Source: Chloroflexota bacterium
GTDB taxonomy: Bacteria; Chloroflexota; UBA6077; FW602-bin22; JACPRP01
Length of the DNA: 42,227 nt
Assembly (NCBI GenBank): GCA_016189905.1
Contig: JACPRP010000056.1
Coordinates: 1-42,227, forward strand
Direction of reading: 5' to 3'
Shown: positions 7,354-16,391 of the stretch, one piece after another
Layout: every line of letters begins with the position of its first letter
How positions within the stretch are numbered: position 1 is the stretch's first letter
Program-made: the position numbers and the translations under genes
The notes under the pieces: generated by a model
The model's input: the letters and a program-made list of their open reading frames with translations, nothing else
Told to the model about the DNA's origin: nothing
Database searches by the model: none

Positions 7354-8823
7354 ATGAGCACGGATGGCGCCAGGGAGGCTAATTCCCGTATCATCTGCAG
7401 AGATCTGCGCGAATGGATCGAACGGTCCAAGGAATTGGGGCAGGTCAGGGTGGTTGAAGGGGCGACGTGGCAGGAAGATATCGGAATGGCGACCGGAGTC
7501 CTGCAACACACCGACAACGCACCCGCGGTGATCTTCGACAGCATTCCGGGCTATCCCCAGGGATACCGTGTGTTGGTCAACAGCTTCGGCTCGCTGCAAC
7601 GGATCGCGCTGGCGCTGGGTCTGCCGGTGGAGTCGCCGGCCCAGGATCTCGTCAACGAATGGCGCACACGGCTGCATTCGCTGGAGCCGATTCCGCCTAA
7701 GTATGTCGACGACGGCCCTATCCTTGAGAACGTACACACGGGCGATGATATCGACGTTCTCGAGTTTCCAACCCCCAAGTGGCACGACGAGGATGGCGGG
7801 CGCTACCTCGGGACCGGTAGCATCGACATTACCGTCGACCCTGATGAGGGTTGGGTGAACTGTGGAACATATCGTGTGATGGTCCACGACAGCAACCGGG
7901 TGGGCTTCTACATCTCGCCAGGAAAGCAAGGGCGGATCCAGCGCCAGAAGTACTTCGATCGCAACGAGCCTTGCCCGGTGGTCGTCGTGACAGGTGTCGA
8001 GCCGGCTTTATACCTCGCTGGCTGCACCGAGATCGATTACGGCCTTAGCGAGCTAGCCTGGGCCGGAGGTGTCAAGGGGGCGCCATTGGAAGTGATTCGC
8101 GGCCGCGTGACGGGGCTGCCGATCCCGGCCAACGCCGAGATCGCGCTGGAGGGCTATGCCTATCCCGGGGAAGTGCTGCCTGAAGGTCCCTTCGGGGAGT
8201 GGACTGGTTACTACGCGAGCGCAAGCCGTAAGGAGCCTTTCATCCAGGTCAAGGCGGTGTATCACCGCAATAACCCGATCATCTACGGTGCCCCTCCCAG
8301 CAAGCCCCCCAACGAGCAAGCGCGATATCGCGCTTTCCTGCGTTCGGCGAATCTGCGGGAGGAATTGGAGAAGGCCGGCGTCCCGGACATTTCGGGTGTC
8401 TGGTGCCATCCGGTTGGCGGCAGCCGACTGCTCCTGGTCGTGAGCATCAAGCAGCGCTATCCCGGACACGCTCGCCAGGCAGGACACCTCGCCGCGATGT
8501 GCCACGCCGGGGCATACCTGGGTCGATACGTGATTGTGGTGGACGAAGATATCGACGCGACCGATTTGGAAGAAGTGATGTGGGCGGTGTGCACGCGGGC
8601 CGATCCGGCCGGGGCCATCGATATCATCAATCGAGCTTGGAGCGGGCCGCTCGATCCCGCCATCCCCAAGGGCAAGAAAGGCTTCAATTCTCGTGCGATC
8701 ATCGATGCCTGCCGACCATACGAATGGAAAGACGAGTTTCCAATCGTCAACGAGCCAAGTCCCGAGATGAAGAAGCTGGCCAAGGAGCGGTGGGGATACC
8801 TGACCGCTAACTTGGCCACCTAG
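7354..8823 (+). CDS. UbiD-family decarboxylase (UbiD-1)
   Basis: A prenylated-FMN-dependent (de)carboxylase of the UbiD family, 489 residues, cytoplasmic. I chose ATG 7354 because GGAG lies 6 bases upstream; ATGs at 7342 and 7348 are alternatives. Aligned by eye with fungal Fdc1, Asn169 and Arg174 (NCGTYR) and the catalytic pair Glu277 and Glu282 (EGPFGE) are present. The metal/cofactor His expected 18 residues after the Arg is Gln192 (SPGKQGR). The Glu in SELAW matches the remaining metal ligand. It differs clearly from the 530-residue paralogues in this window and is nearer the general UbiD decarboxylase type. It is first in a probable operon with UbiD-2 (92-base gap). Substrate unknown. 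Confidence 0.9.
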   Translation: MSTDGAREANSRIICRDLREWIERSKELGQVRVVEGATWQEDIGMATGVLQHTDNAPAVIFDSIPGYPQGYRVLVNSFGSLQRIALALGLPVESPAQDLVNEWRTRLHSLEPIPPKYVDDGPILENVHTGDDIDVLEFPTPKWHDEDGGRYLGTGSIDITVDPDEGWVNCGTYRVMVHDSNRVGFYISPGKQGRIQRQKYFDRNEPCPVVVVTGVEPALYLAGCTEIDYGLSELAWAGGVKGAPLEVIRGRVTGLPIPANAEIALEGYAYPGEVLPEGPFGEWTGYYASASRKEPFIQVKAVYHRNNPIIYGAPPSKPPNEQARYRAFLRSANLREELEKAGVPDISGVWCHPVGGSRLLLVVSIKQRYPGHARQAGHLAAMCHAGAYLGRYVIVVDEDIDATDLEEVMWAVCTRADPAGAIDIINRAWSGPLDPAIPKGKKGFNSRAIIDACRPYEWKDEFPIVNEPSPEMKKLAKERWGYLTANLAT

Positions 8824-8915
8824 AACCTATCCGACTACCTGTACCTGGTTTTCCCATAGGCGCAAAGTGAGAGATTATCGATAAGTATTACGACCCAATA
8901 GCAGGAGTTCTACCA

Positions 8916-10517
8916 ATGGCTTCTTTGAAAGATATGCGTGAACACCTCAAGCTGCTTGAGGAAAAGGGCAAGCTTATTCGCATCAAGCGTGAGATCAATA
9001 AGGACACTGAGCTGATGCCCTTTGTCCGCCTCTCGTTGCGCGGCTTGCCGGAGGAGGAACGGCCGGCCTTTCTCTTCGAAAACGTGGTCGACGTCAAGGG
9101 CCGCAAGTACGATATGCCCGTCGCCGTTGGCATCGTCGCCGGATCGAGCGAGATTTACGCCCTGGGCTTCGGCTGCGAGATCGGCGAGTTGCGCGAGAGA
9201 TGGGCCTTTGCCCTGCGCAACCAGCTCGCGCCAAAACTGGTTTCGTCGGGCCCCGTTCAGGACGTCGTGATCACCGGTGATGATTTGCTCCAGGATGGCA
9301 ACGGTATAGAGCGCATCCCCGTCCCGATCTCGACGCCCGGCTTCGACAATGCCCCTTATACCACGGCCACCCACTGGATGACCAGGGACCCCGAGACCGG
9401 CATCCGCAACGTGGGCAACTATCGCTCGATGTTGAAAGCCAAGGATCGCCTCGGCATCTTCGTGCATCCGACGCAGCACATCGCCATGCACTGGGATAAG
9501 ACTCGCAAGCTCGGCAGACCCCTCGAGGCGGCGCTGGTTATGGGCGGCCCTCCGAGCATTGCGTATGCCGCGGTGACGAAGATACCCTTCGGCGTCGATG
9601 AGCTGGCGGTCTGTGGTGCGCTAATGGGGGAGCCGATGGAGGTAGTGAAATGCAAGACCATCGACATAGAGGTGCCAGCGCAGGCGGAAATCGTCATCGA
9701 AGGTGAGATGGATACGGAGTATGTCGAGCCCGAAGCTCCGTTCGGCGAGTTTTGCGGCTATGTGGGCGACCGTGTTCTCAATCCGTTCCTCAAGATAAAG
9801 TGCATCACCTTCCGCCGCGATGCCATTTATCACGCCATCACGAGTCAGATGCCCCCGAGCGAATCGAGCAAGATCAAGCAGATCGGACGGGAAGGCGTCT
9901 TTTATAAGTTCCTTAAGTACGATTGCAACATCCCAGGTCTGCTCAACGTGGCCTTCCACGAGTGCAGCGGTGGCAATGAGTTCATCGTCATTCAGATGAA
10001 GAAGCGTAACCCGTCGCAACCCTGGCAGGCGCTCAATGCGGCGGCCGCGTTCGATCCGACGCTCGGCAAAATCTTCGTCGTCGTCGACGAAGACATCGAC
10101 CCCCGAGACCTCGAATCTGTCGTTTGGGCGATGAGTTTCAGGATGCAGCCGCATCGCGACACGAGCATCACGATGGGTAAGGCGGCGATGCTGGATCACT
10201 CGGCCGCGCCTCCAGGCACGCTCACCCACGAACAATTGGCCTTCCCGACGGTGCAAGGCACTTCGGCCCTCCTGATCGATGCGACCTGCAAGTGGCCGTA
10301 TCCACCAGTTTCCTTGCCTAAGCGGGAGTTTATGGAGAGGGCGCTTGAGCTCTGGGAGGCCGAGGGTCTGCCTAAGCTGAAGCTGAGGGCCCCGTGGTAT
10401 GGCTATGAGTTAGGCTATTGGTCTGCCGAGTTCGCGGAGGAGGCGGAGCTGGCGCTGAAAGGCGAATACTACCAGACCGGCGTCAAGCTCGCCGAGCGGA
10501 GACAGCGCGTGCGTTAA
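8916..10517 (+). CDS. UbiD-family (de)carboxylase, subfamily A (UbiD-2)
   Basis: A 533-residue UbiD-family protein; the family uses prenylated FMN to add or remove CO2 on aromatic or alpha,beta-unsaturated acids. AGGAG lies 8 bases before the ATG. Asn165 and Arg170 (NVGNYR), His188, the Glu in GVDELAV, and Glu273/Glu278 (EAPFGE) supply the metal and catalytic residues. It shares the N-terminus KREINKDTELMPFVR with three reverse-strand paralogues and is closest to UbiD-5 (36541-38145), sharing long identical stretches such as MPPSESSKI and HRDT-ITMGKA. It follows UbiD-1 and is closed by a strong hairpin at 10556-10580. An aryl carboxylase role, as in phenylphosphate or benzene carboxylation, is possible but unproven. 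Confidence 0.92.
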   Translation: MASLKDMREHLKLLEEKGKLIRIKREINKDTELMPFVRLSLRGLPEEERPAFLFENVVDVKGRKYDMPVAVGIVAGSSEIYALGFGCEIGELRERWAFALRNQLAPKLVSSGPVQDVVITGDDLLQDGNGIERIPVPISTPGFDNAPYTTATHWMTRDPETGIRNVGNYRSMLKAKDRLGIFVHPTQHIAMHWDKTRKLGRPLEAALVMGGPPSIAYAAVTKIPFGVDELAVCGALMGEPMEVVKCKTIDIEVPAQAEIVIEGEMDTEYVEPEAPFGEFCGYVGDRVLNPFLKIKCITFRRDAIYHAITSQMPPSESSKIKQIGREGVFYKFLKYDCNIPGLLNVAFHECSGGNEFIVIQMKKRNPSQPWQALNAAAAFDPTLGKIFVVVDEDIDPRDLESVVWAMSFRMQPHRDTSITMGKAAMLDHSAAPPGTLTHEQLAFPTVQGTSALLIDATCKWPYPPVSLPKREFMERALELWEAEGLPKLKLRAPWYGYELGYWSAEFAEEAELALKGEYYQTGVKLAERRQRVR

Positions 10518-10555
10518 GAGCATTTTGCGAAAAGCTGAGCGGCGCGCTATAAATG

Positions 10556-10580
10556 TGGGGGCGAACGGAGTTCGCCCCCA
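10556..10580 (+). terminator. Hairpin terminator after UbiD-2
   Basis: TGGGGGCGAAC at 10556-10566 pairs perfectly with GTTCGCCCCCA at 10570-10580 around a 3-base loop. There is no clear U-run after it. It separates the UbiD pair from the flavoprotein pair. Confidence 0.7.
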
Positions 10581-10658
10581 AGCAGAACTGGGCCAACTTA
10601 ACGCGAGATGCCATAACGTGACCCATAGCGCTTGCTCACTAGAACAGGTGGGTTGATT

Positions 10659-12374
10659 TTGAAACAAGAGCTTGCCGCAAATCTAGAATGTGACGTCCTG
10701 GTCATCGGCGCTGGTATCGCGGGCCTTACCGCCGCTATCGATGCCGCCGAGGCCGGGGCAAAAGTGACTGTGCTCTCCAAGGGACCGATCGCCAGTGATG
10801 GCGCGGCCTCCTGGATGGCAGGATGGGGATTTCAAACGGCTCTGTATCCACCCGACAGCCCGGAAGAGCACGCCAGGAACACCATCCAGGTTGGACAATA
10901 TCTCAACAACCAGGAACTGGTGCTCGCCCTGACGAACGAGACGCAGCGCTGCCTTCACCGTCTGGCCCGTTGGGGCTTGCACTACAGGAAGGTAGGAGAT
11001 AGATACTTTCAGGTCAGGCTTCCAGGCTCGACCCATCCGCGCGTCCCGCGACTGTCCCGCGAGGGGCTCGCCAACGGAATCGAGTATCGACGGGTTTATC
11101 CGCGGCAGCTTCGCAAGCTTGGCGTGAGAGCCCTGGGGAATCTGCAGGCCATCGAGCTGTTGAAGCGCAACGGGGCCGTAATGGGGGTAATCGCGCTGGA
11201 TACCGTCAACGGTGCTTTTGTCGCCATCAGAGCCAAAGCGGTTGTGCTCTCCACTGGCGGGTTCATGGGCATGTATCGCTTCACCTCCACGAGCCCGACG
11301 CTGACCGGCGAAGGTCACGGTATGGCCTACCAGGCTGGCGCCCAATTCCAGGATATCGAATTCGCTGACTTCTACACGGGCTGCATCGTTTGGCCACCGT
11401 TTTTCGCGGGCGACCTGGACTGGGTGACTTCGCTCAGGTACGATCTAGCGGGCGTAGTCTATAACTCCCGTGGCGAGGACGTCGCGCGTTACAAGAAGGG
11501 TTCTGGCCTGGCTTTACCGGTCATATTCGAGAAGGAGATCAGGGCCGGGCGATGTTCGCCCCACGGCGGCCTCTATCTATCCTTTAAGCATCTCCCTGAC
11601 AATCTCATCGACCATTACTTTTCCTCGATGGGACGCGCCCGCTGGATCCACGCGCTTGAGGAAATCGGTGTCGACATCCGTCGAGGGGCCCTTGAAATAA
11701 GACCGGCTCCATTGGAATCGATCGGCGGCTGCCGGGTCGACGCCAGGGCCAGGACCAATGTTCCCGGTCTCCTCGCGGCCGGTGAGATCACCGGCGGAGC
11801 CGAGGGCGCCTTTACACTGGCTGGTAATCCGATGTCATTCTATATGGCGATGGGTGCCATCGCCGGGCGCCAGGCCGCCGTTGTCGCCAAAGAAGTTGGC
11901 GCTATTCCTGACGATTTGCCAGACGTTCGCCCTATGATGGAGGATGCGGTCCGACCCCTCGAAAACGAGGGGAAGAACGGCGTTCCGGTGCTGCAAGTAA
12001 AGCGCGAGTTGCAAGAAATTCTCCATAATTACCTCCATTTGATGGGCAAAACGCAGACCGGCCTAGATGTGGCCCTACAGCGAATCCTGTCGATTCGAGA
12101 CGACGCTGAGAAGTGGCAGGTGGCCACGAAGTCTCGCCGCCACAATAACGAATGGATGGAGGCGCTCGAAGTCAGGCATATGGTCACCGTCTGCGAGATG
12201 ATGGCGCGCGCCGCACTGGCGCGTACGGAGAGTCGTGGCTTACACTATCGAGAGGACTATCCCGCGCCCTCGAACGATTGGCTCTGCAATCTGATCATCG
12301 AGCGCGATGGCGACGAGATGAAGATAAGCAGGGCCCCGGTATCCTTCTCGTTTGTCGAACCAGGCCAGCGATAA
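10659..12374 (+). CDS. SdhA/FrdA-like FAD-dependent oxidoreductase (flavoprotein 1)
   Basis: A 571-residue soluble flavoprotein of the succinate dehydrogenase/fumarate reductase family. The start is TTG 10659: AGGTGG lies 7 bases upstream, and the next paralogous gene repeats exactly this arrangement. The FAD-binding GAGIAG is at residues 17-22. The position of the SdhA flavin-binding His is replaced by ASWMAGWG, so FAD is probably non-covalent. Arg295/Arg298 in EIRAGRC align with the active-site Arg region of SdhA/FrdA. GGCRVDARARTNVPGLLAAGE and ESRGLHYREDYP are family signatures. No signal peptide or membrane segment. Likely an alkene/acid redox enzyme; the substrate cannot be read. It probably takes electrons from the ferredoxins downstream (inference). 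Confidence 0.85.
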   Translation: MKQELAANLECDVLVIGAGIAGLTAAIDAAEAGAKVTVLSKGPIASDGAASWMAGWGFQTALYPPDSPEEHARNTIQVGQYLNNQELVLALTNETQRCLHRLARWGLHYRKVGDRYFQVRLPGSTHPRVPRLSREGLANGIEYRRVYPRQLRKLGVRALGNLQAIELLKRNGAVMGVIALDTVNGAFVAIRAKAVVLSTGGFMGMYRFTSTSPTLTGEGHGMAYQAGAQFQDIEFADFYTGCIVWPPFFAGDLDWVTSLRYDLAGVVYNSRGEDVARYKKGSGLALPVIFEKEIRAGRCSPHGGLYLSFKHLPDNLIDHYFSSMGRARWIHALEEIGVDIRRGALEIRPAPLESIGGCRVDARARTNVPGLLAAGEITGGAEGAFTLAGNPMSFYMAMGAIAGRQAAVVAKEVGAIPDDLPDVRPMMEDAVRPLENEGKNGVPVLQVKRELQEILHNYLHLMGKTQTGLDVALQRILSIRDDAEKWQVATKSRRHNNEWMEALEVRHMVTVCEMMARAALARTESRGLHYREDYPAPSNDWLCNLIIERDGDEMKISRAPVSFSFVEPGQR

Positions 12375-12402
12375 GAGGCGTTGGTCGAAAGGTGGATTTG
12401 TA

Positions 12403-14118
12403 TTGAAGGAAGTGTTGGCTGCTAACCTGGAGTGCGAGGTCCTGGTGATCGGCGCGGGGGTCGCGGGTCTCACGGCCGCTATTCAGGCGGCGGAGGCCGG
12501 GGCGCGAGTAACCGTCATCGCGAAGGGACCGGTCGCCAGAGATGGAGCAGCTTCGTGGATGGCCGGCCCGGGTTTTCAGGTGGCGCTATATGAGCCCGAC
12601 AGCCCGGAAGTGCATGCGCGCGATACCATAAAAGTGGGCCAGTATCTGAATAACCAGGCCCTCGTGCTTGCCCTGACGAATGAGATACCTCGATGCCTCG
12701 AGCGTCTGGACCGTTGGGGGATGCACTACCTGAAATCCGAGGGAAAGTACGTCCAGATCAGGTTGCCGGGCGAAACCTACCCGCGCGTGCCTCGTCTGTT
12801 GCGGCCCGGGCTCGCGGCAGGATTGGAGTACCGACGGGTGTTGCCCCGCCAGATCCGCCGTCGCGGCGTCAGAGCCCTGGGAAATCTTCAGGCGATCGAG
12901 CTTCTCAAACGCGATGGGGCGGTGATCGGCGTCCTTGCCCTGAATACCGTCGATGGCGTCTTCGTCGCCATCAGAGCCAGGGCTACTGTGCTCGCCACGG
13001 GCGGATTCATGGGGATGTACCGCTACACCACCACCAGCCCGACGCTCACCGGCGAAGGCCACGGTATGGCCTATCAGGCCGGCGTCCAGTTTCGCGATAT
13101 CGAGTTCGCCGACTTCTACACGGGCAGCGTCATCTGGCCACCGTTATACGCTGGCGAGGTAGACTGGCTGACCTTGTTGCGATATGAGCTCGGCGGCAAG
13201 GTCTACAATTCTCGTGGTGAGGATTTCGCTCGCTATAAGAAGAGCTCAGGGCTTGCGCTGCCTGTCATATTCGAGCAAGAGATCAAGGCCGGGCGTTGCT
13301 CCCCCCACGGTGGTCTCTATCTGTCGTTCAAGCACCTGCCCGAGAACGTCATCGACGATTATTTTGAATCGATTGGGCGACAGCGCTGGATGAGGAACCT
13401 CGAGGATATCGGAATAGATATTCACCGGGATGCCCTCGAGCTGGCTCCGGCGCCAATGGAATCGATCGGCGGCTGCCGGGTCGATGAAAGGGGCCGGACA
13501 AACGTCCCTGGCCTTCTCGCGGCGGGCGAGATTTCTGGAGGAGCGGAGGGCGCCTTCACGCTCGCCGGCAACCCGGTGCCGCTTTATATGGCGATGGGGT
13601 CCATCGCCGGACAGGAGGCCGCTAGCGTTGCACGAGAAATGGGCGCAACGCCCGATGAGTTGCCAGATGTGCGACCTGCACTGGAAGCAGCGGTCAGGCC
13701 GCTTGGCAACGATTCAAAGGGGGCTATCCCAGCGCTGCAGGTTAAGCGTGAGCTTCAACACATCCTTCGCGCTCATCTGCGCCTTCTGGGGCGAACGCAG
13801 GCCGGCCTCGAATCGGCCGTTCAGAAGATCGTGGCGATTCGCGAAAATGTCGAGAGATGGCAGGTGAAGACCACGGCCAGGCGCCACAACAACGAATGGA
13901 TGGAGGCGCTCGAAGCCAGGCACATGGTCACCGTTTGCGAGATGTTGGCGCGTGCCGCGCTGGCGCGCACGGAGAGTCGCGGCTTGCACTTTCGAGAGGA
14001 CTATCCCGCGCCCTCGAACGATTGGCTCTGCAATCTGATCATCGAGCGCGATGGCGACGAGATGAAGATAGGCAAGGCGCCTATCTCGTATTCGTTCATA
14101 CGTCCCGGAGAGCGCTAG
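12403..14118 (+). CDS. SdhA/FrdA-like FAD-dependent oxidoreductase (flavoprotein 2)
   Basis: Tandem paralogue of flavoprotein 1, again 571 residues, starting 28 bases after its stop. The start TTG 12403 has the same AGGTGG at 7 bases. The protein begins MKEVLAANLECEVLVIGAG against MKQELAANLECDVLVIGAG in the first copy, and similarity runs end to end, including the last ~60 residues, which are almost identical. FAD motif GAGVAG, EIKAGRC in place of EIRAGRC, and ESRGLHFREDYP are present; the flavin-linking His is absent here too. The copies differ mainly in the segment between about residues 95 and 160, which may alter substrate fit. They may form a heterodimer or use related substrates (inference). 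Confidence 0.85.
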   Translation: MKEVLAANLECEVLVIGAGVAGLTAAIQAAEAGARVTVIAKGPVARDGAASWMAGPGFQVALYEPDSPEVHARDTIKVGQYLNNQALVLALTNEIPRCLERLDRWGMHYLKSEGKYVQIRLPGETYPRVPRLLRPGLAAGLEYRRVLPRQIRRRGVRALGNLQAIELLKRDGAVIGVLALNTVDGVFVAIRARATVLATGGFMGMYRYTTTSPTLTGEGHGMAYQAGVQFRDIEFADFYTGSVIWPPLYAGEVDWLTLLRYELGGKVYNSRGEDFARYKKSSGLALPVIFEQEIKAGRCSPHGGLYLSFKHLPENVIDDYFESIGRQRWMRNLEDIGIDIHRDALELAPAPMESIGGCRVDERGRTNVPGLLAAGEISGGAEGAFTLAGNPVPLYMAMGSIAGQEAASVAREMGATPDELPDVRPALEAAVRPLGNDSKGAIPALQVKRELQHILRAHLRLLGRTQAGLESAVQKIVAIRENVERWQVKTTARRHNNEWMEALEARHMVTVCEMLARAALARTESRGLHFREDYPAPSNDWLCNLIIERDGDEMKIGKAPISYSFIRPGER

Positions 14119-14125
14119 AATAGAG

Positions 14126-14142
14126 AGTGTTCCAAAAACACT
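14126..14142 (+). promoter_or_regulatory. Palindrome touching the -35 box of the molybdoenzyme promoter
   Basis: AGTGTT at 14126-14131 and AACACT at 14137-14142 form a perfect 6-bp inverted repeat with a 5-base centre. Its last base is the first base of the -35 box, a typical activator or repressor site placement. It could also be a weak end hairpin for flavoprotein 2. Confidence 0.45.
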
Positions 14143-14171
14143 TGACAGGGGAAACAGAAGACGCATATTAT
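14142..14171 (+). promoter_or_regulatory. Promoter of the molybdoenzyme-AOR-ferredoxin operon
   Basis: TTGACA at 14142-14147, 18 bases, TATTAT at 14166-14171. One of the best promoter matches in the window. The predicted leader is about 125 bases. Confidence 0.75.
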
Positions 14172-14187
14172 GGGATAAGCTGGCCAC

Positions 14188-14236
14188 GCCAGGCTAACGT
14201 TTATGTGGACCGCTTTGATTCATGTCTGGGCCTGGC
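14188..14236 (+). repeat. Inverted repeat in the leader of the molybdoenzyme operon
   Basis: GCCAGGC at 14188-14194 pairs with GCCTGGC at 14230-14236 over a 35-base loop. It lies in the untranslated leader. It was compared from memory with the molybdenum-cofactor riboswitch but not recognised as such. Confidence 0.4.
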
Positions 14237-14303
14237 TTTGGAGGGATTCCCCCGAAGGATAGTTTCCTAAACGATTTCCATGATCAGGAGAAAGGACGAG
14301 AGC

Positions 14304-16367
14304 ATGGTCGCAGATACGCAAGAGCAGCGAGTTGTGAAGACCCTGTGTGGGATGTGTGGCATTCACTGTGGAATGACGGTGACGCTTGATAGTGCTGGAA
14401 ATGTGATCGACTCCTCAGGGATGGTCGAGCACGTTATGAGCAAGGTTTGCGTTCGTGGGGCCACCCAGAGCGTCGCCGAGTTCTTGAATCACGAAGAACG
14501 TTTGCGTCAGCCGCTGCTGCGTGAAAACGGAAAGCTTGTGCCGATCTCGTGGGATCGGGCGATGGACGTTATGGTTCAAAAGCTCGCGGGGATCAAGGCG
14601 AAGCACGGACCAGATGCTCTCAGTCTCCTGTATGGGGACCCGGTAGGTCTGCGTGAAACCCGACACCTACCGCAATGGTTCGCACGGGCCTTTGGCACCT
14701 CGAACTGCGCCTCCGGCGCTGGGCTTTGCCATTATACGAATGAGATCGCGATGGAGCTTACCTTTGGGCATTTCGTTTTGCCCAGTTTGCGCGGCACGAA
14801 ATGCATCGTGTTGTGGGGCACGAATCCGTTGGCTTCGGCGCACCCGATGGCCGAGATGATTCGCTTTTGTGTCAAAGACGACGCGAAGCTGATAGTGATC
14901 GATCCTCGGCGTACGGGCCTCGCGAAGCTGGCGACGGTGCATCTACCGATCATGCCGGGGACCGATGGCGCTCTGGCCCTAGCAATGCTCAACGTGATCA
15001 TTAACGAAGGCCTGTACGACCGCGATTTTGTCCAGGAATGGACCGTCGGTTTCGATGATCTGAAGGCGGCGGTGCAGGAATGGTCGCCCGAAAGGGCCGC
15101 AGGCGTCTGTGGCGTGTCGGCGAATCTCATCGTCGAGGCGGCGCGCCTCTATGGCGGCAATAGGCCGTCTTCAATCGTCGAATACACAACTCCAGAGCAC
15201 AATCCGAATGCGACGCAGACGGTGCGAGCGATATCGTGTCTGATAGCGATCACGGGGAACTTCGACGTCCCCGGCGGCAACACGTACGTCAGGGGCTTGG
15301 ACATTCACGCCCCAGAGTTGCCCGAGCTATCGGCCGAGCGCCGAATCGGAGCGAAGGAATACCCGATCTTCTGTGAGATCTCTAAAGAGGCCCAGCCTGT
15401 GTCCTTCATCGACGCGCTGTTAGAGGAAGACCCGCCGCTCCGCGCGATGATCGTGCAGGGGGCGAACCCGATGGCCACGTGGCCTAACACGAACCGAACG
15501 AGGGAGGCCTTGAGCAGGCTGGAGTTCCTGGTGGTGATGGATCCGTTTATGTCCGAGACAGCGGAGTTGGCTCATCTGGTGTTGCCGGCGGCCTCGTTCC
15601 TGGAGAGAGTGGAGCTGGTGGATTACGGCTATTACCAGACCCTGCCATTGGCGAGCCTGACGATTCCTGTGCGGGAACCTGTCGGAGAGTCGTGGCCAGA
15701 CTGGAAGCTCTGGCTCGAATTGGCGCAGCGCCTCGGGCTCGGGAGATACATGCCGTGGAAGGATATCGAGGAGGTCATTGCATTCCAGTTGGAGGGGACG
15801 GAGACGAATCTGGACCTGATCCGCGAGAATCCGCGCGGGCATTTCTATGCGAAGCGGGCCGTGAAGCGCTATCGCATCGAGAACTTCGCGACGCCGTCGG
15901 GAAAGTGCGAGCTTTATTCGCAGCGGATGGCGGACCACGGGTATTCCCCGGTGCCGACTTGGTCGGAGCCAGCGGAAAGCCCGGCCGGGAGCCCGCAACT
16001 GGCTCGCGAGTTTCCTTTCGTTTTTACGACCGGCGGGAGGCTGAGTAGCTTCACCCATTCGCAATTCCATAACAGTCCGAGCATGATGGCGGTCAACCCG
16101 AAGCCGCTGCTTGACATAAATGATGAGGATGCCGCGGCGCTTGGGATCGTTGATAGCGATCCGGTTGCGGTGGAGAGCCCGCGAGGGCGAATAGATGTGT
16201 ACGCCAAGGTGACTCCGGACATAGTCAGAGGCGTTGTTCAGATAGCGCACGGTTGGCCAGGTAATGCCAACGCAAACCTGCTGGTGGATCACGAAAATCG
16301 ATGCCCGATATCTGGCTATCCGCCGTATAAGGTGGGCCTGTGCAAGGTGACGAAGCGAAGCGAATGA
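14304..16367 (+). CDS. Molybdopterin-dependent oxidoreductase (DMSO reductase superfamily)
   Basis: A 687-residue cytoplasmic Mo- or W-bis-pterin enzyme. I chose ATG 14304, preceded at 7 bases by AAGGA; ATG 14280 has no ribosome site. Cys15, Cys18, Cys22 and Cys49 bind an N-terminal [4Fe-4S] cluster (CGMCGIHCGM, then SKVC). Cys142 in GAGLCHYT is the probable metal ligand. WGTNPL, IDPRRT and PGTDGALALAM are pterin-site signatures. The C-terminal domain (about 570-687) is the molydopterin-dinucleotide-binding domain, with TGGR and HGWPG. No twin-arginine signal. It resembles formate dehydrogenase, polysulfide reductase and acetylene hydratase relatives, but the substrate cannot be assigned. It heads the AOR-ferredoxin operon; 24 bases separate it from AOR. 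Confidence 0.9.
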   Translation: MVADTQEQRVVKTLCGMCGIHCGMTVTLDSAGNVIDSSGMVEHVMSKVCVRGATQSVAEFLNHEERLRQPLLRENGKLVPISWDRAMDVMVQKLAGIKAKHGPDALSLLYGDPVGLRETRHLPQWFARAFGTSNCASGAGLCHYTNEIAMELTFGHFVLPSLRGTKCIVLWGTNPLASAHPMAEMIRFCVKDDAKLIVIDPRRTGLAKLATVHLPIMPGTDGALALAMLNVIINEGLYDRDFVQEWTVGFDDLKAAVQEWSPERAAGVCGVSANLIVEAARLYGGNRPSSIVEYTTPEHNPNATQTVRAISCLIAITGNFDVPGGNTYVRGLDIHAPELPELSAERRIGAKEYPIFCEISKEAQPVSFIDALLEEDPPLRAMIVQGANPMATWPNTNRTREALSRLEFLVVMDPFMSETAELAHLVLPAASFLERVELVDYGYYQTLPLASLTIPVREPVGESWPDWKLWLELAQRLGLGRYMPWKDIEEVIAFQLEGTETNLDLIRENPRGHFYAKRAVKRYRIENFATPSGKCELYSQRMADHGYSPVPTWSEPAESPAGSPQLAREFPFVFTTGGRLSSFTHSQFHNSPSMMAVNPKPLLDINDEDAAALGIVDSDPVAVESPRGRIDVYAKVTPDIVRGVVQIAHGWPGNANANLLVDHENRCPISGYPPYKVGLCKVTKRSE

Positions 16368-16391
16368 ACGAAGCCAGAGGGGAGAACCATA

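Noticed and set aside
14178..14303. Molybdenum-cofactor riboswitch in the molybdoenzyme leader
   Set aside because: Only one long-range stem and one small hairpin could be drawn; the consensus core was not recognisable.
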